In this document: positions 1-7,335 of the stretch, one piece after another | How positions within the stretch are numbered: the stretch's first letter is position 1 | Layout of the letters: each line of letters begins with the position of its first letter | Assembly (NCBI GenBank): GCA_948736885.1 | Contig: CAPXWY010000007.1 | Coordinates: 1 to 42,912 of the forward strand | Direction of reading: 5' to 3' | From: an uncultured Alistipes sp. | Lineage (GTDB): Bacteria; Bacteroidota; Bacteroidia; Bacteroidales; Rikenellaceae | Length of the DNA: 42,912 nucleotides | Position numbers and translations under genes: made by a program | The notes under the pieces: model-generated | Databases searched by the model: none | What the model saw: only the letters and a program-made list of their open reading frames with translations | What the model was told of the DNA's origin: nothing

Positions 1-362
1 TGACTAAGCGGGAGATAACTCTTGAGACGATGAATATGATTTTGTATCCGTATGTCATAATTATAATTCCATATTGCTGCTCGGCCGACATCGCCACCTT
101 CACAAATAAGTAAATCTCCGTTTGATACAGTGCATTTTTCGAGTTCCGCTTCTGTAAAACGCATTTTTTTAACGACTGTTAAATCAAAATGGTTCCAATA
201 GAGATTTGAGGTTGTGATATAATCGAGCATTACGCCCTCTTGATTTGATGCATTTAATGCCTTGCCGGTATTATGCATAAATATCTCCCCGATTATCGTC
301 CAGCACCAATTTTCGGGTATTTCAAAGGGCAGGTTCTCATAATGTGACCTATTACATTTATT
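1..362 (-). CDS. hsdS: Partial, start-less type I restriction specificity subunit (HsdS) cassette
   Basis: Reading the minus strand from 362 down to 1 gives about 120 open codons that run off the window. The translation contains PFEIPENWCW near its start and GDLLICEGGDVGRAAIW further on, both typical of the target-recognition domain of HsdS, which gives type I restriction-modification complexes their DNA specificity. An in-frame TAA lies at 363-365, and no ATG comes before the conserved PENW segment; the first in-frame ATG would cut the domain. The cassette therefore has no start of its own and begins 34 bp from the start of a divergently oriented recombinase gene. This is the usual arrangement of silent hsdS cassettes that are swapped into an expressed hsdS by inversion. 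The active hsdS, hsdM and hsdR are not visible. Base composition is AT-richer than in the core genes. HsdS identity is fairly sure; the silent status is inferred. Confidence 0.8.
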
Positions 363-395
363 TTAATGCCGTATTCATTTATAATCGAATGTATT

Positions 396-1202
396 ATGGA
401 CATTAAACAATTCCGGAGCTTTTTGGCCAAATCGGATTTGGCCGAAAACACTATTACCTCTTATGTGTGGACGGTCAACCATTTTCAGAGCAATTATGGT
501 GAACTCAGCAAGGAGAATTTACTTGCTTACAAAGGATTCTTGGTCGAACACTTCAAACCACAAACAGTTAATCTGCGATTGCAAGGCATAAACAAATATC
601 TCGAATTTACAAGAAAAGGCCGCCTCAAGCTCAAGTTTGTAAAGGTTCAGCAGAAAAATTTCCTTGAAAATGTGATCAGTGATGCCGACTATAAATTCTT
701 AAAATCCAAACTAAAACAAGACAAATTGACTGAGTGGTATTTCGTTGTGTGGTTTCTTACAGCAACAGGAGCCCGTGTCAGCGAGCTGCTCCAAATTAAA
801 GTCGAACACGTTCAGTCTGGCTATTTGGACATGTATACGAAAGGAGGAAAGGTGCGTCGCCTTTACATTCCGAGAAAATTGAGGGATGAGGCAATGAAGT
901 GGATCAACGAAAATCATTGTATGAGTGGCTATCTATTTCTCAACCGATTCGGTGAGCGGATTACGGCACGGGGAATTGCGATGCAGTTGAAACATTTCGC
1001 AAATAAATATGGTTTGAATCCGAAAGTTGTCTATCCGCATTCGTTCCGTCATCGTTTTGCCAAGAATTTTCTCGAGCGGTTCAATGATATTGCATTGTTG
1101 GCGGATTTGATGGGACACGAAAGTATCGAAACGACCCGCATATATTTGCGCCGAACCGCCAGCGAACAGCATCAGTTAGTCGATAAAATAGTCAATTGGT
1201 AA
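396..1202 (+). CDS. Tyrosine recombinase, probable DNA invertase of a type I RM locus
   Basis: This 268-residue protein has an N-terminal SAM-like DNA-binding domain (about residues 1-90) and a C-terminal catalytic domain. The catalytic set is complete: R127 in TGARVSELL, a lysine at 149 or 152, H215-x-x-R218 in PHSFRHRF, H241 in GHESIETTRIY and nucleophile Y250. A start 10 codons upstream at 366 is possible, but MDIKQF at 396 matches the usual beginning of short Bacteroidota site-specific recombinases. It lies divergently against the start-less HsdS cassette at 1-362. Recombinases in that position invert hsdS segments through short inverted repeats and so switch restriction specificity. The partner inverted repeat must lie left of the window. 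An alternative is an integrase of a small mobile element, but no attachment site or other element gene is visible. Confidence 0.85.
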   Translation: MDIKQFRSFLAKSDLAENTITSYVWTVNHFQSNYGELSKENLLAYKGFLVEHFKPQTVNLRLQGINKYLEFTRKGRLKLKFVKVQQKNFLENVISDADYKFLKSKLKQDKLTEWYFVVWFLTATGARVSELLQIKVEHVQSGYLDMYTKGGKVRRLYIPRKLRDEAMKWINENHCMSGYLFLNRFGERITARGIAMQLKHFANKYGLNPKVVYPHSFRHRFAKNFLERFNDIALLADLMGHESIETTRIYLRRTASEQHQLVDKIVNW

Positions 1203-1223
1203 CTTTCCCATAATATTTTGGTT

Positions 1224-1254
1224 TTTGTTTCTATGATAGAAATTTATAATTTTG
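1224..1254 (+). promoter_or_regulatory. Bacteroidota-type promoter for the KAP-like NTPase gene
   Basis: TTTG at 1224-1227 and TAATTTTG at 1247-1254 are separated by 19 bp, matching the -33/-7 consensus of the Bacteroidota housekeeping sigma factor. The ATG follows 22 bp later. The NTPase is therefore probably transcribed on its own and not only by read-through from the recombinase gene. Confidence 0.6.
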
Positions 1255-1276
1255 AAAAACTCAAATCCCGAACATT

Positions 1277-2767
1277 ATGAATGATATTATCCCTATAGAT
1301 GCCGAACTTGCAACATTCTCCGAATACCTCGACAATAATTGCCGCGGTATCTTATCCGCACGATTCGGCGATGGCAAAAGTTTCTTTCTCAACGAAGTCA
1401 AGAAACATTTGTCTGATAAGTATATATTCATCACCATTTATCCTGTTAATTACCAGGTTGCTGAGAATAAAGATATTTTCGAGTATATCAAGCGGGATAT
1501 TCTCTTGCAGATATTGATGTCGTCGGAGATCGATTTATCCGATGATAAATTCGATTTTTCGTTACGGTTGTGGGGCTTTTTCAATCAGCACGAAAAAGAT
1601 ATTTCGTCCGATATTATTTCTCTGCTGGTTTCTTCTTTGAGCCGTATCCCCCAAGAAGCTGTAGCGGTGTTTCAAAAGAATATTGTCAAATTCAAGGAGT
1701 ACTCCGGCCAAATCAATAAGTCGCAATCCGATCAAATCGAGACTTATCTGAATGAATTTGTTTCGCATCGAGGATCGATCTATGAGTTCGATCCGATGTC
1801 CCAGATCATCTATCAGCTGATTGCCGATATAAAAAGCAAAAATGGTAAAGAAGTCGTCTTGGTAATCGAAGACATGGACCGGATCGATCCGGCTCATATT
1901 TTCCGAATTCTCAATGTTTTTTCAGCACATTGGGATATGCAGGATTATTCGGAACAGAAACTCACAAGTGGCAATCCACTGAACAAATACGGCTTTGATA
2001 AGATATTATTGGTCTGTCACTTTCAGAACATTAAAAATATTTTTCATCATTTTTACGGAGCAAAAACCGACTTTATTGGATACGTCCATAAGTTTTCATC
2101 GTCTGCACCATACGAATACTCGCTTAGAGACGTAATCGAAAATTGGATTCAAGAGAAAATACCTTTTGACCATAAACTGTATCCGGATATTTGCAGGCAG
2201 CTGGCTGCTCTAATAATGAAGAAATATGCAAATAATGCTGATATAATTACCAATATTCGCCACATTACCAGTTTTCTGAATCATCCTGCCTATAATATCA
2301 AAAAGAAAAATATTGAGTTCGGTCACATGTTATATGGTGGTCCCAATTACTATATTGGTTCCGATAATCAAGTAACCCGATTATTATGCATATTGGAAAA
2401 CTTCAAAATTACTATTGATGATTTCTTAGGACGCTTTGATTCTGCAGGTGCAGATAACCAACATAGACAAATATGCCATCTGATTAGCCAATGCTGGGTT
2501 ATTTATCCGTGTTTGGAAACTACGGATTCTGTGAAAGATAGTTTCACATTTTCTAATTGTGATGAACACGGAATAAGGTGCATGTGTTCTAACTATCAAA
2601 TACCGTTAACATGTGTGGCTCAAAAGGATAAACATAATCCCTTATACTATAAAATAGAAAGCATAGAAATGGCCAATGTTTTAATATCTCCCGAGTTCAA
2701 TGCGTTGTTTTGTTCCAAAGAGCGTTATCAGACTATACTATCGTTTTTCAAAAAGTATATCTATTGA
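1277..2767 (+). CDS. KAP-like P-loop NTPase, candidate defence protein
   Basis: This 496-residue protein has a Walker A motif in GILSARFGDGKS (residues 24-35) and a Walker B motif in VVLVIEDMDRIDP (about 192-204). Between them is a long helical insert, and ITIYPVNYQ follows the first strand. This order, with an acidic DMDR after the Walker B strand, fits the KAP class of STAND-like P-loop NTPases. No membrane segment is obvious. The C-terminal half (about 300-496) has no motif that I recognise. The gene is AT-rich, has its own promoter and a strong terminator, and sits beside an HsdS/recombinase module. Proteins of this type are often found in defence islands, so a role in anti-phage defence is inferred from class and location only. 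The exact function is unknown. Confidence 0.65.
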   Translation: MNDIIPIDAELATFSEYLDNNCRGILSARFGDGKSFFLNEVKKHLSDKYIFITIYPVNYQVAENKDIFEYIKRDILLQILMSSEIDLSDDKFDFSLRLWGFFNQHEKDISSDIISLLVSSLSRIPQEAVAVFQKNIVKFKEYSGQINKSQSDQIETYLNEFVSHRGSIYEFDPMSQIIYQLIADIKSKNGKEVVLVIEDMDRIDPAHIFRILNVFSAHWDMQDYSEQKLTSGNPLNKYGFDKILLVCHFQNIKNIFHHFYGAKTDFIGYVHKFSSSAPYEYSLRDVIENWIQEKIPFDHKLYPDICRQLAALIMKKYANNADIITNIRHITSFLNHPAYNIKKKNIEFGHMLYGGPNYYIGSDNQVTRLLCILENFKITIDDFLGRFDSAGADNQHRQICHLISQCWVIYPCLETTDSVKDSFTFSNCDEHGIRCMCSNYQIPLTCVAQKDKHNPLYYKIESIEMANVLISPEFNALFCSKERYQTILSFFKKYIY

Positions 2768-2788
2768 ATATTTCCTAAGTCGATAATA

Positions 2789-2821
2789 AATAATCCCCGG
2801 TATCAAGTACCGGGGATTATT
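2789..2821. terminator. Strong hairpin terminator after the KAP-like gene
   Basis: A perfect 14-bp stem (2789-2802 with 2808-2821) encloses a five-base loop. A-rich and T-rich flanks allow it to work in both directions, so it can also end the minus-strand zeta operon arriving from the right. Confidence 0.8.
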
Positions 2822-2852
2822 ATCTCATATGGATGGCTTTGTGCCGCTTGTA

Positions 2853-3011
2853 TTATTTCAGATCGCGAGCCTTAATGCGCACGACTTTGCCGTCGCGTAC
2901 GACGACCAGTTCGCCGTCTTCTTTCCGGGTTTTCTCGACAAGGCGTTTGCGGGCTAACAGAATGCCCGCATTGATTTTCTCCTGCATCTGTTTGATTTCG
3001 ATCTCACTCAT
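2853..3011 (-). CDS. Small 52-residue protein translationally coupled to the zeta-like kinase
   Basis: The ATG at 3011 overlaps the stop of the upstream kinase gene by 8 bp, and the frame stays open for 52 codons to a TAA at 2853-2855. The protein begins MSEIEIKQMQEKINAGILLA. It has a charged, probably helical first half and a short KDGELVVV-like beta segment with many Lys and Arg residues near the end (DGKVVRIKARDLK). The coupling and size suggest a partner protein, for example an antitoxin, although known epsilon antitoxins are larger and usually encoded upstream of zeta. No family is recognised. The frame looks real because of the overlap and the terminator just beyond it. Confidence 0.65.
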   Translation of the reverse strand: MSEIEIKQMQEKINAGILLARKRLVEKTRKEDGELVVVRDGKVVRIKARDLK

Positions 3012-3579
3012 TGTCCGCAATCTTTTCGTAGGATAACGTATCTTCTATATGGATTGTTGCATCTTTTTCGCCCGATGCAATGATTTTGATTTCCACGTCG
3101 GCCGAACTGTTGTCATAGATCGTCCAAAAGTCACATATCGGCGTGTAGAGCGTCGTAAGGTTCCGGATGCCGTTTGCATATCGTCTCCGAATTACATCCT
3201 GCGGGATGTTGTGCCCGCCTTCCCGTACCCGGGTAGCGACGCGTTCGATAGCTTGTTCGGGTGTCGGAAGCCAAAAGTAAAGCAGGGTTACAAAATAGCC
3301 TTTCGACTGCGCTTTCTCAATGAACCGAACGTAGGAACGGGTGGCCAATGTCGTCTCGAATGCGAAATCTCGCCCTTCGGACAGCAGATCATCCATGCGT
3401 TGCAGCATCAGTCGTCCGGCTTCGATAGCTACGCTTTCAGGGTTGAACGGCGAAAGGCCTTTCGCAATTTCATCGGCATTGACGAATTCCTTGCATCCCA
3501 GCATTTCGGGCAGCACTGTGTAGGATGCAGTCGTTTTTCCCGCACCGTTGCAGCCTGCTATGATATAAAGTTTCGGCAT
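3004..3579 (-). CDS. Zeta-toxin-family P-loop kinase
   Basis: This 191-residue protein carries Walker A GCNGAGKTT at residues 9-17, followed by FVNADEIAKGLSP and FAFETTLATRSY. These are the nucleotide-binding, substrate-binding and catalytic segments of zeta-type kinases. Classical zeta toxins phosphorylate UDP-N-acetylglucosamine and block cell-wall synthesis; many stand-alone relatives have unknown substrates. The arginine-rich lid (VIRRRYANGIRNL) is present, so the fold looks intact. The length is shorter than that of Gram-positive zeta toxins but normal for the short Bacteroidota and Proteobacteria group. The start is preceded by an AAAGGA-like ribosome site and a TATCTTTG promoter element. 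The gene heads a two-gene operon with the 52-residue protein. Toxin activity is inferred. Confidence 0.75.
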   Translation of the reverse strand: MPKLYIIAGCNGAGKTTASYTVLPEMLGCKEFVNADEIAKGLSPFNPESVAIEAGRLMLQRMDDLLSEGRDFAFETTLATRSYVRFIEKAQSKGYFVTLLYFWLPTPEQAIERVATRVREGGHNIPQDVIRRRYANGIRNLTTLYTPICDFWTIYDNSSADVEIKIIASGEKDATIHIEDTLSYEKIADNE

Positions 3580-3589
3580 ATCCTTTCGA

Positions 3590-3597
3590 CAAAGATA
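3590..3597 (-). promoter_or_regulatory. -7 element TATCTTTG for the zeta-like operon
   Basis: The minus strand reads TATCTTTG ten bases upstream of the kinase ATG. No good TTTG is found at the expected distance, so the -33 box is weak. Confidence 0.5.
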
Positions 3598-3659
3598 GCG
3601 ATTTTCGTGCTATCTCCTGCTCGAATGGTGAAAATACGCGCGTTCATGAAAAAATCGCA

Positions 3660-3890
3660 ACCTCGGTTTGCTGGTGTACCCCGGTGTTGACAGGTACCTT
3701 TGGGGGTTGCCCGCAAGTGCGGTGGGGTACTTATCTACTTCTATTCCAATACCCATGTGCCTCGATGTTAAAAATGATGAGGTACCTTGACAACGGATAG
3801 GGGTAGGTACCCATCTACCTACCCCAAAGGGTAGTGAGGGTACGGATTCCTACCCTCGATAAGGTGCAGGTACTGTTGTTGAGTTTGAGT
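3660..3890. repeat. GGTAC-rich inverted-repeat region between the zeta-like and Fic genes
   Basis: This stretch lies in a gap of more than 400 bases with no convincing gene. GGTAC or GTACC recurs many times, often beside TTGACA or GGGG runs. Two hairpins are clear: a 10-bp stem at 3800-3809 with 3816-3825 and a 7-bp stem at 3836-3842 with 3851-3857. From 3892 to about 4050 a minus-strand frame without a start is open, but it has no ATG and overlaps the Fic gene. I see no function; it could hold protein-binding sites or be an element remnant. Confidence 0.5.
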
Positions 3891-4003
3891 ATTAAGAGGA
3901 CGCTTCTCTGTTATCCTCGTCGATGCGTTTAATAGCTTGGGTGGTAGAAGATGCAAACCCGGCAATCGGCCGAATAGTATCACGAGCACTCCTGATAGCC
4001 GTG

Positions 4004-4552
4004 TTACGCTTCGTACCCCTCGTAGTAGTAGGATTGTTCGATGCCCTTGAAGATCACTTCCCGGTCGGTTATGCGGTCGGTCAGGGCTGACGAGAGTAGA
4101 GCTCGCAGTTCGAGGTCGTTGATCGGACTGCGTTCCATTGCCGAGAGGTAGGAATCTTTGTCGATCCGCTGCCAGTCCACAACCTTGCCGAGCCGGTTTT
4201 TCAGCATCATGTCGAGCCAGATGCGTGTCGCCCGGCCGTTGCCTTCCATAAAGGGGTGGGCGATGTTCATCTCCACGTACTTGGCAACGATCTCTTCGTA
4301 GGTGGTTTCCGGCATCCGTTCGATGACCGGCAGGATTTCATTCAGATAGAGGCTGTTCGCAAAACGAAACCCACCTTTGGCTATGTTGAGCGTGCGGATT
4401 TTGCCCGCAAAGTCGTACAATCCGCCGAAAAGTGCCGCGTGAATGTCGCATAAGCCCTGCACCGTACCGATTTCGATACGGTCTATCGCTCCGCTCTCGA
4501 ACAGAGCGCGGGCTTTTTCAAGGCTGGCAGCGTCGATTTCTTGCGTTTTCAT
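4004..4552 (-). CDS. fic: Fic-domain adenylyltransferase, class III (C-terminal autoinhibited)
   Basis: This 182-residue protein contains the complete catalytic motif [12 protein letters not shown] (residues 99-110). It provides the base His99 and the anion-binding GNGR loop used to transfer AMP from ATP to target proteins. Near the C-terminus SYYYEG (174-179) matches the (S/T)xxxE(G/N) inhibitory motif of class III Fic proteins such as Neisseria NmFic: E178 would block ATP gamma-phosphate placement, and Y175 corresponds to the autoadenylated tyrosine there. The start at 4552 (MKTQEI) is preferred because a TATCTTTG promoter element sits at 4614-4621, downstream of the alternative start at 4669. 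No antitoxin gene is adjacent, as expected for an enzyme with an internal inhibitor. The target is unknown; DNA gyrase and topoisomerase IV are targets of some relatives. Confidence 0.85.
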   Translation of the reverse strand: MKTQEIDAASLEKARALFESGAIDRIEIGTVQGLCDIHAALFGGLYDFAGKIRTLNIAKGGFRFANSLYLNEILPVIERMPETTYEEIVAKYVEMNIAHPFMEGNGRATRIWLDMMLKNRLGKVVDWQRIDKDSYLSAMERSPINDLELRALLSSALTDRITDREVIFKGIEQSYYYEGYEA

Positions 4553-4613
4553 CTTTTGTCGGTCGGGGTTTTCTATTCCAATGTTATGCCGCACTGGAAA
4601 GATGCCTGTGAGA

Positions 4614-4621
4614 CAAAGATA
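4614..4621 (-). promoter_or_regulatory. -7 element TATCTTTG for fic
   Basis: TATCTTTG on the minus strand lies about 60 bases upstream of the preferred fic start. The -33 region is weak. Its position excludes the longer upstream start for this transcript. Confidence 0.5.
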
Positions 4622-4712
4622 GTAAAAATTATGATTTTCTTGTTCGGAGAGGGATTCGCCGCGATGCAAAATCTTCGGAGTTGTGTCTAAATTGTGTGCC
4701 CTACCTAAAACG

Positions 4713-4746
4713 AATCAACCACCTGCATCGCTGCAAGTGGTTGATT
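4713..4746 (-). terminator. Terminator after tRNA-Arg
   Basis: A long stem AATCAACCACTTGCA pairs with TGCAGGTGGTTGATT (one mismatch-type position) across a short loop, just 3' of the tRNA on the minus strand. It is followed by CGTTTTAGG. Confidence 0.75.
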
Positions 4747-4753
4747 TTTAGAG

Positions 4754-4827
4754 TGACACCGACAGGACTCAAACCTGTAACCTTCTGATCCGTAGTCAGA
4801 TGCTCTATTCAATTAAGCTACGGTGCC
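4754..4827 (-). tRNA. tRNA-Arg (anticodon ACG)
   Basis: The minus strand folds into a full cloverleaf. The acceptor stem is GGCACCG with CGGTGTC (one G-U pair) and a discriminator A. The anticodon stem TCTGA/TCAGA encloses loop CTACGGA with anticodon ACG. The T arm ACAGG/CCTGT has a TTTGAGT loop. It reads CGN arginine codons after A34-to-inosine editing. CCA is not encoded. Confidence 0.93.
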
Positions 4828-4839
4828 GAATTGCGAATG

Positions 4840-4871
4840 CAAATGTAGGGCAAAAATCCGACATGCGCAAA
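4840..4871 (-). promoter_or_regulatory. Promoter of the tRNA-Arg gene
   Basis: On the minus strand TTTG (4868-4871) and TACATTTG (4840-4847) are 20 bp apart, an excellent Bacteroidota promoter. It ends 12 bases before the mature tRNA. Confidence 0.75.
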
Positions 4872-4934
4872 TAAATTGCGGAAAATTTTACGAAGATTTG
4901 CCTGCCGGGCTGCGGAATCCGCAAATAACCGTCG

Positions 4935-4995
4935 TTAAAACGTTTTAGCAGGCGCCGGGGCAATCCGAATGAAAGGCGGTGTTAAAACGTTTTAA
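4935..4995. promoter_or_regulatory. Two copies of a TAAAACGTTTTA palindrome downstream of ruvC
   Basis: TTAAAACGTTTTA at 4935-4947 and TTAAAACGTTTTAA at 4982-4995 are near-identical palindromes centred about 47 bp apart between tRNA-Arg and the ruvC stop. A third copy lies at 22011-22022. The CG-centred shape resembles LacI/PurR-family operators, but no such regulator is in view and no promoter overlaps them. They may instead be a genome-wide short repeat. Confidence 0.5.
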
Positions 4996-5007
4996 TGCAA
5001 GGTGCGG

Positions 5008-5625
5008 TTATTTTATTTCGCGGTCGGGGTTCTCGCGCAGGAATTTCTCCCAGCTTTGCGACCCCCCCTTCGAGGCCGCTTTCTTGCCGCCCCCGAGCCC
5101 TTTCACCCGGGCGTCGCCCAAGGCGGCGTTGAGCGGCGAAGCGGTCGTGTAGTAGTGGCACAGCGCCACGGCCATTCCGTCGGTGGCGTCCAGCCGTTTG
5201 GGCGGCTGGTCGATGGTCAGCGTCCGGCAGACGATGGCCGCCACCTGTTCCTTGGCCGAGGAGCCGCGCCCCGTAATCGCCTGCTTGATGCGCATCGGCG
5301 CGTATTCCGAAACGCTCAGCCCGCGGCTCAGCGCGGCGGCCATGGCGACCCCCTGCGCCCGTCCCAGCTTGAGCATGGATTGCACGTTCTCGCCGAAAAA
5401 CGGAGCTTCGAGCGCCACCTCGCGCGGTTCGTACTGGTCGATAAGGGCTCCCACCCGCTCGAAAATATGGCGCAGCTTTTCGTAGGGGTCGGTCAGTTTG
5501 TGGAGGTCGATGTCGCCCAGCACCACGGCGCGGACCGTGCGGCCCTCGACCTCCAGCACACCGTAGCCCATGTAGTTGGTGCCGGGGTCGATGCCCATGA
5601 TGCGGTATGACGGTCGGGATGCCAA
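5008..5625 (-). CDS. ruvC: Crossover junction endodeoxyribonuclease RuvC
   Basis: RuvC cuts Holliday junctions symmetrically together with RuvAB during homologous recombination and repair. The 205-residue protein keeps all four acidic metal ligands of the RNase H-like fold: D13 in GIDPG, E73 in ALEAPFF, and D146 and D149 in DATDGMAVALCH. The length exceeds that of E. coli RuvC (173) because of a Gly- and Lys-rich C-terminal tail that ends WEKFLRENPDREIK. The gene starts 10 bases after the lpxD stop, so it is probably the last gene of a coaD-lpxD-ruvC transcript. Identification is sure. Confidence 0.95.
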   Translation of the reverse strand: MASRPSYRIMGIDPGTNYMGYGVLEVEGRTVRAVVLGDIDLHKLTDPYEKLRHIFERVGALIDQYEPREVALEAPFFGENVQSMLKLGRAQGVAMAAALSRGLSVSEYAPMRIKQAITGRGSSAKEQVAAIVCRTLTIDQPPKRLDATDGMAVALCHYYTTASPLNAALGDARVKGLGGGKKAASKGGSQSWEKFLRENPDREIK

Positions 5626-5635
5626 CGAACGTTCG

Positions 5636-6673
5636 CTATTTCTTCAGTTCTTCGATCGCTTTTTCGAGGTCGCGCACGCGCTTGTCCAGTTCCGGCAGGC
5701 GCTTGAACACGGCCGACGAACGGTGGTACTGCATGCCCGGGAGTGCCGGATAGCCGAAGCGGATTTCGCCGTCGGGCACGTTCTTGTCGATGCCGCTCTT
5801 GGAGCCCACCTGCACGCGGTTGCCTATCGTCACATGGTCCGCCACACCCACCTGGCCCGCCAGGAAGCAGTTGCTGCCCACCTTCGAGGTGCCCGCAATG
5901 CCCGTCTGGGCCGACGAGACGGTGTTGGCGCCGATTTCCACGTTGTGGCCTATCTGAATCAGGTTGTCGAGCTTCACGCCGTGGCGGATGACGGTCGAAT
6001 CGGTCTTGGCCCGGTCGATGCAGGTGTTGGCGCCGATTTCCACGTCGTCTTCGATGACGACGTTGCCCAGCTGGGGTATCTTGTCGAAACCGCCATCCGC
6101 ATTGGGCATGAAGCCGAATCCGTCGGCTCCGATGACCGCTCCTGCGTGGAGGATGCAGCGGGCGCCCACCTTGCAGCCCTCGTAAATCTTCACGCCCGGA
6201 TAGAGGGTCGTCCCCTCGCCGATTTCCACGCCGGCGCCGACATAGACCTGCGGATAAATCTGGCAGCCGGGGCCGATTTTCGCGCCCTCTTCCACCACCG
6301 CGAAATCGCCGACGTAGCAGTTTTCGCCCACCGTCGCTTTCTCCGAGACTGCGGCGCGGCTGCTGATGCCCGTGCGGCGGGGTTTGGCCGCGTTGTACAT
6401 TTCGAGCAGTTTCACGACGCAGGCGCCCGCGTTGTCTACCTTGATGAGGGTGGCGCTTACGGGTTGCGACGGCGTGAACGTGCGGTCTACCAGCACGATG
6501 CTGGCCTGGGTGGTATACAGAAAAGGTTCGTATTTCAGATTGGTCAGGTAGGCCAGCGAACCGGCCTTGCCTTGTTCGATGGACGACACGGTGTGCACGG
6601 CCGCCGTTTTGTCGCCGACGATTTCGCCGCCCAAGAACCCGGCGATCATCTCGGCTGTGAATTCCATTGCCAT
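5636..6673 (-). CDS. lpxD: UDP-3-O-acylglucosamine N-acyltransferase LpxD
   Basis: LpxD adds the second acyl chain, from acyl-ACP, to UDP-3-O-acyl-glucosamine in lipid A synthesis at the inner face of the inner membrane. The 345-residue protein has an N-terminal uridine-binding domain (about 1-100), then a long left-handed beta helix of hexapeptide repeats (about 105-305, for example [12 protein letters not shown]). The catalytic histidine is H243 in [12 protein letters not shown] short C-terminal coiled coil ([20 protein letters not shown]) should form the trimer bundle. It starts 4 bases after the coaD stop and ends 10 bases before ruvC. Presence of lpxD indicates a lipid A-bearing Gram-negative cell. 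Confidence 0.95.
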   Translation of the reverse strand: MAMEFTAEMIAGFLGGEIVGDKTAAVHTVSSIEQGKAGSLAYLTNLKYEPFLYTTQASIVLVDRTFTPSQPVSATLIKVDNAGACVVKLLEMYNAAKPRRTGISSRAAVSEKATVGENCYVGDFAVVEEGAKIGPGCQIYPQVYVGAGVEIGEGTTLYPGVKIYEGCKVGARCILHAGAVIGADGFGFMPNADGGFDKIPQLGNVVIEDDVEIGANTCIDRAKTDSTVIRHGVKLDNLIQIGHNVEIGANTVSSAQTGIAGTSKVGSNCFLAGQVGVADHVTIGNRVQVGSKSGIDKNVPDGEIRFGYPALPGMQYHRSSAVFKRLPELDKRVRDLEKAIEELKK

Positions 6674-6677
6674 AGTA

Positions 6678-7148
6678 TTATAAGTAGTTTGTAATGTCGA
6701 TTCCGTCCGGCAGAAACTCCTCCACCGAGCGTCCGAACGCCAGCACTTCGCGCACGGTCGACGACGAGATGTCGGCCACGGTCGAGGGGGTGAACAGCAT
6801 CACGGTCGTCAGCGCCGGGTAGATGCGGTGGTTCGTGGCTTCCATCGTGCGTTCGTACTCGAAGTCGGTGGTGTTGCGTACGCCGCGGATGATGGCGCAG
6901 GCGCCGACCGCTTCGGCGAATTCGCCCGTCAGCCCCGTGTACACCCGTGCTTCGACACGCGGGTCGGCGGCATAGATGTCGTCGATGAGCCGTTTGCGGT
7001 TTTCGACCGTCAGCAGCCCTTGCTTGGCCGTGTTGTTGCCTATGCCGATTACGATGCGGTCGAACAGTTTCAGCGCATCGTCCACCAGCGCCGCATGGCC
7101 GCGTGTGAACGGGTCGAACGAGCCCGGGAAGATTGCGATTCTCTCCAT
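6678..7148 (-). CDS. coaD: Phosphopantetheine adenylyltransferase CoaD
   Basis: CoaD transfers AMP from ATP to 4'-phosphopantetheine, the penultimate step of coenzyme A synthesis. The 156-residue protein has the nucleotidyltransferase signature [11 protein letters not shown] (residues 8-18, with T15 and H18) and the second motif ISSSTVRE near residue 128. [14 protein letters not shown] in the middle is the pantetheine-binding region. The length is normal. It is first in the coaD-lpxD-ruvC cluster. The promoter ends five bases before the ATG, so the mRNA has almost no leader. Confidence 0.96.
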   Translation of the reverse strand: MERIAIFPGSFDPFTRGHAALVDDALKLFDRIVIGIGNNTAKQGLLTVENRKRLIDDIYAADPRVEARVYTGLTGEFAEAVGACAIIRGVRNTTDFEYERTMEATNHRIYPALTTVMLFTPSTVADISSSTVREVLAFGRSVEEFLPDGIDITNYL

Positions 7149-7153
7149 GAAAA

Positions 7154-7183
7154 CAAAGGTAGCGAAAAAATTATGATTTACAA
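7154..7183 (-). promoter_or_regulatory. Promoter of coaD-lpxD-ruvC
   Basis: On the minus strand TTG (7181-7183) and TACCTTTG (7154-7161) are 19 bp apart. The -7 box ends only five bases before the coaD ATG at 7148, so transcription must begin at or next to the start codon. Confidence 0.75.
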
Positions 7184-7281
7184 TCGACCATGCTGAATTG
7201 TCGGAGACGAAAGTGGAATGTGTTTTGGTTCTTTAATTAATATTACTATAAATAAAAAAGAAGATATTCTTTACGTAATTT

Positions 7282-7312
7282 TTTGTAATCATATGAAAAT
7301 GCATTATATTTG
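7282..7312 (+). promoter_or_regulatory. Promoter of the orphan membrane protein gene
   Basis: TTTG (7282-7285), 19 bp, then TATATTTG (7305-7312) match the Bacteroidota consensus. The ATG is 23 bases downstream of the -7 box. Confidence 0.75.
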
Positions 7313-7335
7313 CATACCACTAAACTGATCTCGAT

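Noticed and set aside
3892..4052. Minus-strand frame of about 50 codons overlapping the end of fic, containing TAIRSARDTIRPIAGFASS
   Set aside because: No ATG or other good start follows the last upstream stop, and it overlaps fic in another frame; possibly a remnant but not supported.
1..4700. Prophage or complete conjugative element
   Set aside because: No structural, replication, relaxase or transfer genes are present, and no direct repeat of the tRNA-Arg end was noticed in the window.
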